A stretch of 64,000 nucleotides of DNA from DATKXU01 sp035528905 (GTDB lineage Bacteria > Armatimonadota > UBA5829 > DTJY01), in the NCBI GenBank assembly GCA_035528905.1, contig DATKXU010000002.1, positions 1 through 64,000 on the forward strand. Reading direction: 5' to 3'. The notes below the pieces were generated by a model, which ran no database searches, was not told where the DNA came from, and saw only the letters and a program-made list of their open reading frames with translations. Position numbers and translations under genes: made by a program. This document shows positions 32,312-39,867 of this stretch, piece after piece. Every line of letters starts with the position of its first letter. Position 1 is the stretch's first letter.

Positions 32312-33307
32312 ATGCATCGAATAGCTGTGCTGGGAGCAGGCAGTTGGGGCACGGCGCTCTCGCTCCTGCTGGCGCGAAAAGGCTGCGACATCTGCCTCTG
32401 GGTTTGGGATCCCGACCAGGCGAAGGTGCTGCTGGAGTCTCGCGTGAATCCGTTCCTCCCCGGTTTTCAGGTGCCGGAGGACTTCCGCATCACAGCCTCG
32501 ATTCCCGAGGCGGTACAAGGCGCGGACGGGCTTCTCCTGGCGACTCCATCAGACGGAATTCCCGACCTCGCCAAGCAGTTGAAGGCGTGTCTGCCTCCGG
32601 GAATCCCCATTATCAGCGGGACCAAGGGCCTGAACAGCAAGACGGGCTTGACGGTTTCCCAGATACTCGGCTCGGTCCTTTCCGGCGCAAACCTTATAGG
32701 GGCGCTTTCGGGTCCTAACCTGGCAGTCGAGCTGGCAAAGGGGATTCCGACCGCCACGGTTATCGCATGCAGCGACTACGCACTCGCGCACGAGGCGCAG
32801 ACTCTGTTCATGTGTCCCTCGCTTCGGGTTTACACGAACCGGGATGTCATCGGCGTGGAGCTTGCCGGCGCGTTGAAGAATGTGATCGCAATCGCGGCGG
32901 GCATCTGCGACGGGCTGGGCTACGGAGACAACACGAAGGCCGCCCTCGTGACCAGGGGATTGGCCGAGATCACCCGTCTGGCAACGAAGATCGGCGCGGA
33001 GCAGGCGACTTTCATGGGTCTCGCAGGGGTAGGGGACTTGATGGCGACCTGCGCCAGCCCGCTGAGCAGGAACCGGCGGCTGGGCCTTGGCCTCGCCAAG
33101 GGCGGAGCGCGGGATGACATCATGCGCGAGATAGGGCAAGTGGCCGAGGGCATACCCACCACCCGTGCAGCATACGACCTCGCGCGGAAGCATGAGACTC
33201 CGATGCCGATCACCGAGGAGGTGTACCAGGTTCTATTCGAGGGCAAGCCACCGCAGGCGGCCGTCGCCGACCTGATGACTCGCGAGCCGAAGGAAGAGGT
33301 CTGGTAG
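32312..33307 (+). CDS. gpsA: NAD(P)-dependent glycerol-3-phosphate dehydrogenase
   Basis: A 331-aa enzyme that reduces dihydroxyacetone phosphate to sn-glycerol-3-phosphate for phospholipid synthesis. It has the N-terminal GAGSWGTALS dinucleotide motif, SGPNLAVELAKGIPTATVIA, and the catalytic-Lys region ELAGALKNVIAIAAGICDGL followed by GDNTKAALVTRGL. The length is normal. Start ATG follows the dehydrogenase stop without a gap, with GGAGAT upstream. Confidence 0.95.
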   Translation: MHRIAVLGAGSWGTALSLLLARKGCDICLWVWDPDQAKVLLESRVNPFLPGFQVPEDFRITASIPEAVQGADGLLLATPSDGIPDLAKQLKACLPPGIPIISGTKGLNSKTGLTVSQILGSVLSGANLIGALSGPNLAVELAKGIPTATVIACSDYALAHEAQTLFMCPSLRVYTNRDVIGVELAGALKNVIAIAAGICDGLGYGDNTKAALVTRGLAEITRLATKIGAEQATFMGLAGVGDLMATCASPLSRNRRLGLGLAKGGARDDIMREIGQVAEGIPTTRAAYDLARKHETPMPITEEVYQVLFEGKPPQAAVADLMTREPKEEVW

Positions 33308-33401
33308 CCGCGCCGACCAGAGGTTCTGGGTGTTGGGTGTTGGACCTGGTTCGGTGTGTAAGTCCTATCGCCTCGACCGTCTGATGTTGGCATAGCACAA
33401 A

Positions 33402-33430
33402 TTGACAACCGGGCCGAATCTTGGTAGAAT
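33402..33430 (+). promoter_or_regulatory. Promoter of the tRNA-Pro locus
   Basis: TTGACA at 33402-33407, a 17-base spacer, TAGAAT at 33425-33430. Transcription from it would first cover the partial tRNA copy at 33442, then the intact tRNA-Pro. Confidence 0.75.
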
Positions 33431-33441
33431 AACCTCGAGTT

Positions 33442-33514
33442 CGGGGCGTAGCGCAGCTTGGTAGCGTCCCGATTCTCGGGACAGGTGGTTCGGTTCAGAC
33501 CCTACAAATGAATT
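33442..33514 (+). pseudogene. Degenerate 5' copy of tRNA-Pro with a palindromic 15-mer in place of the anticodon arm
   Basis: The first 25 bases (CGGGGCGTAGCGCAGCTTGG plus five) are identical to the 5' acceptor and D arm of the intact tRNA at 33515. Then comes the palindrome TCCCGATTCTCGGGA (33467-33481), then ACAGGTGGT-like and GGTTCAGACCC-like decayed T-arm sequence. No anticodon or proper acceptor closure remains. Confidence 0.7.
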
Positions 33515-33591
33515 CGGGGCGTAGCGCAGCTTGGTAGCGCACCTGTATGGGGTACAGGTGGTCGCAGGTTCAAATCCTGTCGCCCCGACCA
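33515..33591 (+). tRNA. tRNA-Pro (anticodon GGG)
   Basis: The acceptor CGGGGCG pairs with CGCCCCG. The anticodon stem CCTGT/ACAGG surrounds ATGGGGT (anticodon GGG). The T arm CAGG/CCTG surrounds TTCAAAT, and ACCA closes the 3' end. The fold is complete. It is flanked by partial copies of itself on both sides. Confidence 0.93.
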
Positions 33592-33610
33592 CTTCAACTT
33601 GCGGTGCACA

Positions 33611-33676
33611 TGGTCGCAGGTTCTCCCGCTTACTCCGGGATCCCGCAAAATGCGGGAAAATCCTGTCGCCCCGACC
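33611..33676 (+). pseudogene. 3' partial copy of tRNA-Pro split by a 34-bp palindromic insertion
   Basis: GGTCGCAGGTTC and AAATCCTGTCGCCCCGACCA are exactly the T arm and acceptor of the intact tRNA. They are separated by 34 bases made of two tandem 17-mers, TCCCGCTTACTCCGGGA and TCCCGCAAAATGCGGGA. Removing the 34 bases restores the tRNA sequence exactly. Confidence 0.8.
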
Positions 33677-33718
33677 AAATAAAAGGGCCGGTGAGAATAT
33701 CGCTGGCCCTTTTATTTT
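33677..33718 (+). terminator. Terminator of the tRNA-Pro locus
   Basis: AAATAAAAGGGCC pairs with GGCCCTTTTATTT around a 15-base loop, ending in TTTTATTTT. Confidence 0.9.
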
Positions 33719-33894
33719 GGCCGGGGTGTGCCTCAATTGAGTCGAGAGCAATCGCATTTCTTCAGTCAACGGATGGACAAGACTCGCACTTCCCTTTGAT
33801 GTTATGAAATGAGATCAGGCTTGACATAGGCTTGTCTAGTAACTGTAATTGCAAATAATCAGCTATTGTCGGTTGCTCGTTGGGAGGTTGCAGA

Positions 33895-34623
33895 ATGGGC
33901 GAGGAAGAGAAATATGATGTGCCAAGTCCAACCACTGCGGATACAGTTCACACTATCGCAAGAGCCGGTCTGTGTATGATTCCGGTATTGGGCGGCCCTG
34001 TAGCGGAACTGTTCTCTATGATCTTGACCCCACCCATCAGCAAGAGGAGAGATAAGTGGATGGAATCCGTGGCCGAGGGGTTGCGGTGGATGGAAGAGAA
34101 TATGGAGGGTTTGAAGATCGAAGACCTTTCCGAGAACGAGTCGTTTGTCACTACACTCGTTCAAGCATCTCAGATCGCCATCCGCAGCCACCAAGCCGAG
34201 AAGCTCGAGGCTCTGAGAAATGTTGTCCTCAATTCCGCCTTACCGAATCCCCCAGATGAGGACATGCAGCTCGTATTCCTGAACCTCGTCGATCAGTTTA
34301 CAACATGGCACTTAAGGGTCTTGAAGTTTCTTGATGAGCCAAGGCAGTGGTGCTACAGGGAAAACATCAGGTTATCTAAAGGTAGGACAGCCCTTGGCCT
34401 GGAGGGTCATTTTCAGGAACTTCAAGAGTATCCGGGCTTTTGCAAACAGATTCCCTTGGACTTGTCGTCACATGGATTAGTCATCGAGCTTGTCACCCGG
34501 CAAGATGTGGTCATCCATCCAGAACAGCCGATCCTCGGTAAGATCCGGGGCATAGACTCTATTCTTACTCCTATGGGGAGGCAGTTTCTGGCTTTCATCA
34601 CGTCCCCACTTAAAGCCAAGTAG
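33895..34623 (+). CDS. Hypothetical protein next to tRNA-Pro
   Basis: 242 aa. ATG 33895 follows GGGAGG. An N-terminal hydrophobic segment (ARAGLCMIPVLGGPVAELFSMILTPP) is followed directly by basic KRRDKWMESVAEGLRWMEE and a long helical, charged region. The C-terminal part (about 155-242) looks mixed alpha/beta. No family is recognised, and the hydrophobic helix suggests membrane or pore association. Its position beside a rearranged tRNA-Pro and its unremarkable neighbours suggest accessory DNA. Confidence 0.65.
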   Translation: MGEEEKYDVPSPTTADTVHTIARAGLCMIPVLGGPVAELFSMILTPPISKRRDKWMESVAEGLRWMEENMEGLKIEDLSENESFVTTLVQASQIAIRSHQAEKLEALRNVVLNSALPNPPDEDMQLVFLNLVDQFTTWHLRVLKFLDEPRQWCYRENIRLSKGRTALGLEGHFQELQEYPGFCKQIPLDLSSHGLVIELVTRQDVVIHPEQPILGKIRGIDSILTPMGRQFLAFITSPLKAK

Positions 34624-34775
34624 TGTTAGTTTCCGTCATCAAGGAGACCTGTGTACAGTTGTTTGATCATCAGTCGACTTAAGGTATTTCCGCATCACGT
34701 TTTGTAGTACGCCTCAGAAACTGGGTGCTTACCTCACACCCCAACCAGGCAATACGAGCGCGGAACAGGAGGCCG

Positions 34776-36200
34776 CTAGTCCGACCGGCCGGCATGGCCC
34801 ATATTTCCCCTCGCCAGCGAGGCGAAGATGCCTCCGAAGCTGATGACGGTGAAACCAGCAAACGCCGCTCTCATGCTCGTGACCAGTCCATCGGGGCTCG
34901 CAGACAGTTGGTGCGCCTGCCCGACGTACACGCTCAGCAGCAGTGTCACGATTGACATGCTTACCGCCTGGCCGACAACCCTCATGGTTGCCAGCGACGA
35001 TGAGGCAACCCCATAGAGTCGCTTATCTACAGCGCCCATTATCGCATTGGTGTTCGGCGAAGAGAACAGGGCAAAGCCCAGCCCCAGCAACGCGAGGTTC
35101 GCCAATATCAACCAGGTAGGTCCGTTAGCCGTCAAGAAAGTGAAGATGAAAAGCCCGATGGTGCTTAACGCCATGCCGCAGGAAGCAACTACACGCGCCT
35201 CCACGCGGTCGGAAAGAGCCCCGGCTAATGGTGAAAACAAAGCCATCATGACCGGCTGGGAAATAAGGATAAGTCCTGCTGTCTGCGGGCTGTATCCCAG
35301 GACTAGCTGGAGATAAAGCGACATGAGAAAGCCGACCGCAAACGTGGCGCTGTAGTTGATAAGCGCCGCAAGGTTGGACATAGCAAAGGTTACATTGGTT
35401 CTAAAGAGCCGTGCAGGTATGATTGGGAACTGCAGCCTCGACTCCCGGAGGACGAGCAATCCCGCCAGCAGGAGTCCTGCGAAGAGGAAATACCTTCCCC
35501 CCGCGGAGGTCGAAATCGAGGACAAACCATACAGGCACGCCACCAGGCCGACCGCGTACATAGCGCTTCCCGCCAGGTCGAAGGTCTCACCGCGAGCGCC
35601 GGTCCATTCCTCCTTCAGGTATAGCGCCGTGAAGATCAGAACTCCGAACGCCACGGGTCCGGTAGTGAGGAATATGCTCCTCCAACCCAGGTTTTGCGTC
35701 ATTACGCCGCCGAGGACCGGTCCCAGCGACAGACCAACATACGTTGCGGCCACAGTCGCTCCCAGCGCCCTGCCTCTTTGATGCGAAGGATAGACCGAGG
35801 CCAGCAGCGCCGTGCCCGTGCTGAAGACCATCGAAGCGGCGATGCCCTGCAACACCCTCAGCAGTATCAACATCCTGATGGACGACGCAGATGCACATAG
35901 CAAGGTAGTAACGGCAAACAATGCTGTACCCCACAGGTACACTCTTCGCCTGCCTGTGACGTCGGCAAGTCTGCCGAATGGAAGCAAGAAGGCTGCCGAT
36001 GAAAGCAAGTAACTGGTGACAACCCAGGCGAGCGTCAGGGGTCGCGCTTGAAACTCCGCCCCTATGGCTGGCACCGCAAGGTTGACGGCGCTCCCCATGA
36101 AAGGCGTCAGAAAGGAAGTCAAGAAAACCGAAATCAGCGTAGTTCGTTTCAGTGCAACGCTCATGCTGCGAATTCTATCATGGGCTGATAGCGGGGTCAA
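34776..36200 (-). CDS. MFS transporter, DHA2 (EmrB/QacA) drug-efflux type
   Basis: About 474 aa with 13-14 predicted hydrophobic spans. FGRLADVTGRRRVYLWG is the MFS motif A loop, RVLQGIAASMVFSTGTALL and YVGLSLGPVLGGVM the antiporter motif C region, and RAFRTN-like loops follow. This suggests proton-coupled export of drugs or other amphiphiles. An internal ATG at 36164 (MSVALKRTT) is an equally good start because neither has a strong ribosome-binding site. It stands alone with no regulator visible. Confidence 0.85.
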   Translation of the reverse strand: MTPLSAHDRIRSMSVALKRTTLISVFLTSFLTPFMGSAVNLAVPAIGAEFQARPLTLAWVVTSYLLSSAAFLLPFGRLADVTGRRRVYLWGTALFAVTTLLCASASSIRMLILLRVLQGIAASMVFSTGTALLASVYPSHQRGRALGATVAATYVGLSLGPVLGGVMTQNLGWRSIFLTTGPVAFGVLIFTALYLKEEWTGARGETFDLAGSAMYAVGLVACLYGLSSISTSAGGRYFLFAGLLLAGLLVLRESRLQFPIIPARLFRTNVTFAMSNLAALINYSATFAVGFLMSLYLQLVLGYSPQTAGLILISQPVMMALFSPLAGALSDRVEARVVASCGMALSTIGLFIFTFLTANGPTWLILANLALLGLGFALFSSPNTNAIMGAVDKRLYGVASSSLATMRVVGQAVSMSIVTLLLSVYVGQAHQLSASPDGLVTSMRAAFAGFTVISFGGIFASLARGNMGHAGRSD

Positions 36201-36219
36201 TGAAGCTGACCGTCCGGCC

Positions 36220-37542
36220 TCACGATCTAACCAGGCGATACAGGCGGGCCAGGAAACCCAGGGGCGCGCCGAGTGCCTGCGCCGCGCCGTAAATCAGCCG
36301 GAACTGCGGGTCTTTGAACACAAACTCGCAGTCGAATCCCTTCTTGCGGAGCAGGCCGTCCGCGCGGACTTGCTCGATAAGCGGCACCCCACCGTACAAG
36401 CCGAGCTTGGGCGTGTACTGCAGGCGCAGCATGTTTCTTCGAAACTCCTTCAGGTCCATGTCGTCCAAGAACTGCATGTTCTCCAGCATTTCCTTCAACG
36501 TGGTGTACGGGTCGAGCATGATGAATCCGATTTGTAGGTCAAGGCCCACGCGGCGAATCAGCTCGATTGCTCGTCTGTTCTGCTCGGCGGTGGTCCGCTT
36601 GTTGTAGGTGTGGAGCTGTCGCTCAACCGAGGATTCGACTCCCAAATAGACGCGGAATAGCCCCACGTCCTTGAGGAGCTTCAGGATTTCCTCGTCAATC
36701 TCGTCCACGCGGCACTGTATGGTGAAAGCGAAGTCCAGCTTGCGGCTTCGGATCTCTTCCGCGAACTGAAAGACCCGCTCTCTGTTCTTCGTCCCTGGGC
36801 CGATGAAGTTGTCGTCTGCGAAAACGAACTCCTTGATGCCGGTAGCAGCGGTCACTTCCTCGATTTCGTCGAGCACATTCCGCGGGCTGCGAGAACGCGG
36901 GGCTTTGCGTCCGGAGAGGGCATAGAAGCTCGGGATGGAGCAAAACGAGCATCGGTGGTTGCAGCCCCGGCTTCCGACGATCAGCGCCGGCATGCCTTGT
37001 CCCACTAGTTTCAACTCATCGCGCGCCGGAAAAGGGAGGGAGTCGAGATCGTGAACGAGAGGTGGAAGCGGGTTCAGAACCTCTGTCCCGTCTTGCCGGA
37101 AGGCCAGGCCCGGCGTCTCGCGCCAGTCTTCGCCGCGGGCGATGCGCCCAAATCCCTCTGAGACCACCGTCTCTCCCTCGCCCCTGACGAGGAAATCGAA
37201 CTCCGGGCAGACGGTCAGCAGTCTCTGTGCGTGGAACGTGGGGAAGTAGCCGCCCGCGACTATCAGGGCGTCTTTCCTGCGCTTTCGGACTGCGCGTGCG
37301 ATTGAGATCGTCGTCCACTTGTGTACATCGGAGGCCGTAATTCCCAGGCAGTCGAAGTCGCGCCTCAGGATCTCGCGGATCAGCGCTCGCGGCCTGAGAC
37401 GCCGGAGGTAGCCGTCCAGCATCTCGACTTCATGGCCGTCGCGTCTCAACACGGCGGCGACGTAGGCAAGCCCCAGGCCCTCGGTCCGGCGGACCGGCGG
37501 CTCGGAGCCGTCCATGGGAGGATGTACTAGGAGAAACTTCAT
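36220..37542 (-). CDS. B12-binding-domain radical SAM protein
   Basis: A 440-aa class B-type radical SAM enzyme. The N-terminal cobalamin-binding-like Rossmann domain spans about residues 1-140 (LLVHPPMDGSEPP, LGITASDVHKWTT). The radical SAM core begins at GSRGCNHRCSFCSIP, with the CxxxCxxC cluster ligands, and the barrel continues with EFVFADDNFIGPG and YLGVESSVERQLHTYNK. The DxHxxG cobalamin motif is not evident, so B12 may be bound without a lower ligand or not at all. The substrate is unknown; relatives act in lipid, bacteriochlorophyll or natural-product methylation. GGTGAGAG precedes the ATG. Confidence 0.88.
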   Translation of the reverse strand: MKFLLVHPPMDGSEPPVRRTEGLGLAYVAAVLRRDGHEVEMLDGYLRRLRPRALIREILRRDFDCLGITASDVHKWTTISIARAVRKRRKDALIVAGGYFPTFHAQRLLTVCPEFDFLVRGEGETVVSEGFGRIARGEDWRETPGLAFRQDGTEVLNPLPPLVHDLDSLPFPARDELKLVGQGMPALIVGSRGCNHRCSFCSIPSFYALSGRKAPRSRSPRNVLDEIEEVTAATGIKEFVFADDNFIGPGTKNRERVFQFAEEIRSRKLDFAFTIQCRVDEIDEEILKLLKDVGLFRVYLGVESSVERQLHTYNKRTTAEQNRRAIELIRRVGLDLQIGFIMLDPYTTLKEMLENMQFLDDMDLKEFRRNMLRLQYTPKLGLYGGVPLIEQVRADGLLRKKGFDCEFVFKDPQFRLIYGAAQALGAPLGFLARLYRLVRS

Positions 37543-37669
37543 GGTCTCTCACCGCAAGAGTTACTTAGATGCTAGCGGAAGGAGTGAGAGTTGTCAAGCA
37601 AGCCCCGCCGCGGCTCGGCGATATGGCAAAGGTGCGGCTGATGTACTGCGAAGGAGGGAGTTTGCCGAG

Positions 37670-37725
37670 GGGAAAGATTTCCCTCGGCAACGGGGGATCG
37701 GGAAAGATTTCCCACGACAACGGGA
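37670..37725. repeat. Two copies of a palindrome-centred 26-bp repeat, 30 bp apart
   Basis: GGGAAAGATTTCCC occurs at 37670 and 37700, each followed by (T/A)CG(G/A)CAACGGG. The first is extended by flanking GCCGAGG/CCTCGGC into a longer hairpin (about 37664-37688). It lies in the 250-base gap between the convergently oriented radical SAM start and DUF885 stop. Probably a small repeat element. Confidence 0.65.
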
Positions 37726-37796
37726 TTGAGGGAGGGCCGAGTGCGCGTTGCGCGGGGAGGCCAAATCAGCCCGGTCCGTTCATGGCGGGGGTGATG

Positions 37797-39470
37797 TCAT
37801 GCTGAGCGCCGCAGCGCTTTCTGCCACGTCTCTGGGAGCATTTTCTGCGCGATGAGCGTCGGCGGAATCGAGCCGAAATCGAGCAACTTGTCGTGGAATG
37901 CCTTGAGATCGAAGGCGCTGCCCAGCTTTTCTTTCATGTGGTCTCTGAGGCCCAAGATCAGGAGCTTGCCGACAACATAGCTCATGGGCTGAGTCGGTGT
38001 CAAGGTGTAGCGCCTAACCTCCACTAGGGCATTGACTTCTTCCAGGCGGGCGACATCCACGAGCATCCTCACGGCCTCGTGCAGGGTCATGTCTCCGGTG
38101 TGCAAGCCGACGTCAATGATGATGCGGCACACTCTCCAGAGCAGGCCTTTCAGTTGGAACAGGCGGACGCGCGGGTCCGAATAGAACCCTTGCTCGTGCA
38201 TCATTTCTTCGCAATACAGCGCCCAGCCCTCGACGAGCAAATTGTTCGCTGCCTGCTTACGCAGCGCGGAAGTGGAGTCGTACGCGCGAGTGAGCTGCAC
38301 GTGATGGCCGGGATACCCCTCGTGAAGCGCTATCATCGGTATGGTGTAGCTGCAATGGCCGAGCAACTGGGCCTGCTGGTGCTCCTCAGGCGCGCTCTGA
38401 TCAATTGGCGTTACCCAAAGCAGGGCGTTTCTGCTGGCTTCGAACGGTGCTGGAGGGAAATATGCCGCATACGGAAGCGCCGGGCGCTCGAATTCGGGAG
38501 TTTCCCCTACCTCAAGATGCTCACCGGGAGACAGCGTGACGAGGTCTCGCTCCATCACAAAGTCTCTGGCAGACTCCACCGCGTCACGGTAAGAGCTGAC
38601 GAGCGCATCCTTGGAGGGATGATCCCTCTTCAGCTTGTCCACCAGTTGCTGCCAACTCAGTGATGGGTCAATGGACCTGGCGACTTGCTTGATCTGCTCG
38701 AGGGTTTCGTTGAGTACGCGCTCAGCAAGGAAGACTAGGTCGTGCGCGTTATAGGTGAGATAGTGCTCGGCGAGCAGGAACTGTTCGTACACGTCGCAGC
38801 CCACGGCGAAATCACCATCCGCATTCGGAAGAACCGCCTCTCTGAGCCATTGGTCGTAGGCTTCGAGGGCAGACGTAGCCGCTTCATTTGCCGCCAGGAG
38901 GTCCTTGCGTAGCGACGTTGTGCGCTGCGCGATGCCCGGAACGACGTTGCGGAAGAACGAGAGGCCCGCTTGCATAACTTCAAGCGCAATCTGCACGAAA
39001 ACGGAAGGCGGATGGGATATGTTGCCCCTGGAGAGCATCAGGGCGTCGGGTATCTCCCGCATTCTGTCTAGCATCGAACGCAGCCGGTCTTCATACGGAG
39101 CGAAATCGCGCGTCAGAAGGCTGACGCAGCCCCAGATGGCTGTGGATGCGTAGAGGCCTGGATCAGCCATCCAAAGGCGCTGGCGGTCCAGAGCTATGAG
39201 GTTGCTGGATGCAAGGGAAAGAGCCACGTAGTAGTCGGTGGCCTGCTCGGAATCAAGCAGCACAGGGCTCACTTCAGACTGGAGAGCGTCCAGACATCCC
39301 TCAAATGTCCTTGCGTAACGGTGAAAACCGTCCGCTGAGAGGTCGCCTAGGGTAGAATCATATTCGTGGATGCCATATAGAGTAGCGCACACGGGGCTCG
39401 ACTGCCAAATGGTGCGCAGGATTTGATCGGCTATCTTGGCAAAGCGCCGCCGGTTGTCCTCAACGTGCAT
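37797..39470 (-). CDS. DUF885 family protein, putative metallopeptidase
   Basis: About 557 aa from ATG 39470 (GAGGATAC upstream; a longer frame to 39536 lacks support). The DUF885 hallmark HEGYPGHHVQ (a HExxxHH-like zinc site) is present, with a downstream Glu region (LLVEGWALYCEEMMHEQGF) supplying the expected third ligand. The C-terminal PTQPMSYVVGK is also typical. Members are probably cytoplasmic or exported metallopeptidases of uncertain substrate. No signal peptide is seen here. Confidence 0.85.
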   Translation of the reverse strand: MHVEDNRRRFAKIADQILRTIWQSSPVCATLYGIHEYDSTLGDLSADGFHRYARTFEGCLDALQSEVSPVLLDSEQATDYYVALSLASSNLIALDRQRLWMADPGLYASTAIWGCVSLLTRDFAPYEDRLRSMLDRMREIPDALMLSRGNISHPPSVFVQIALEVMQAGLSFFRNVVPGIAQRTTSLRKDLLAANEAATSALEAYDQWLREAVLPNADGDFAVGCDVYEQFLLAEHYLTYNAHDLVFLAERVLNETLEQIKQVARSIDPSLSWQQLVDKLKRDHPSKDALVSSYRDAVESARDFVMERDLVTLSPGEHLEVGETPEFERPALPYAAYFPPAPFEASRNALLWVTPIDQSAPEEHQQAQLLGHCSYTIPMIALHEGYPGHHVQLTRAYDSTSALRKQAANNLLVEGWALYCEEMMHEQGFYSDPRVRLFQLKGLLWRVCRIIIDVGLHTGDMTLHEAVRMLVDVARLEEVNALVEVRRYTLTPTQPMSYVVGKLLILGLRDHMKEKLGSAFDLKAFHDKLLDFGSIPPTLIAQKMLPETWQKALRRSA

Positions 39471-39650
39471 GAAGTATCCTCGAGTTCTTGTACGCTGCAC
39501 CCTGGACAGATAGGCGTCCGGGGAGCGCCACAACAATTATCGGCATATCCGGCGGAGTTGTTCATAGATATAAATCCATTTCACGCAAGACCATGCCCCA
39601 GATACGAGGCCGTAACAGGTCACGTTTGTTCATGATGAAACCCCGACCGT

Positions 39651-39728
39651 TGTCATTCTGAGTCCCGAGAATCGGGACGAAGAATCTATCGGGCGTAGGG
39701 GAGATGCTTCGCTTCGCTCAGCATGACA
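39651..39728. repeat. MITE-like palindromic element carrying a TCCCG-CGGGA unit
   Basis: The ends TGTCATTCTGAG (39651-39662) and CTCAGCATGACA (39717-39728) are inverted repeats matching 11 of 12 bases. Inside the left arm sits TCCCGAGAATCGGGA (39663-39677), the exact reverse complement of the unit in the tRNA-Pro pseudogene. Small GTCATTCTGAG elements with GAAGAATCT arms are common in environmental genomes, by recollection. No coding capacity. Confidence 0.7.
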
Positions 39729-39772
39729 TTACCATCGAGGAACGTGAGCTGTTTCTTGAGCCCGGAATCGCT

Positions 39773-39801
39773 TGACACCCGCTGCTCGTTCGAATATAAT
39801 A
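39773..39801 (+). promoter_or_regulatory. Consensus promoter of guaB
   Basis: TTGACA at 39773-39778, a 17-base spacer, TATAAT at 39796-39801. It is a perfect match 67 bases before the chosen guaB start. Confidence 0.9.
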
Positions 39802-39867
39802 CCCGACAATGCTCATTCTCATTAGGCCAGCGACGAGTTGGCGTGCGCCTGGAAAGGATCTCTTGCG

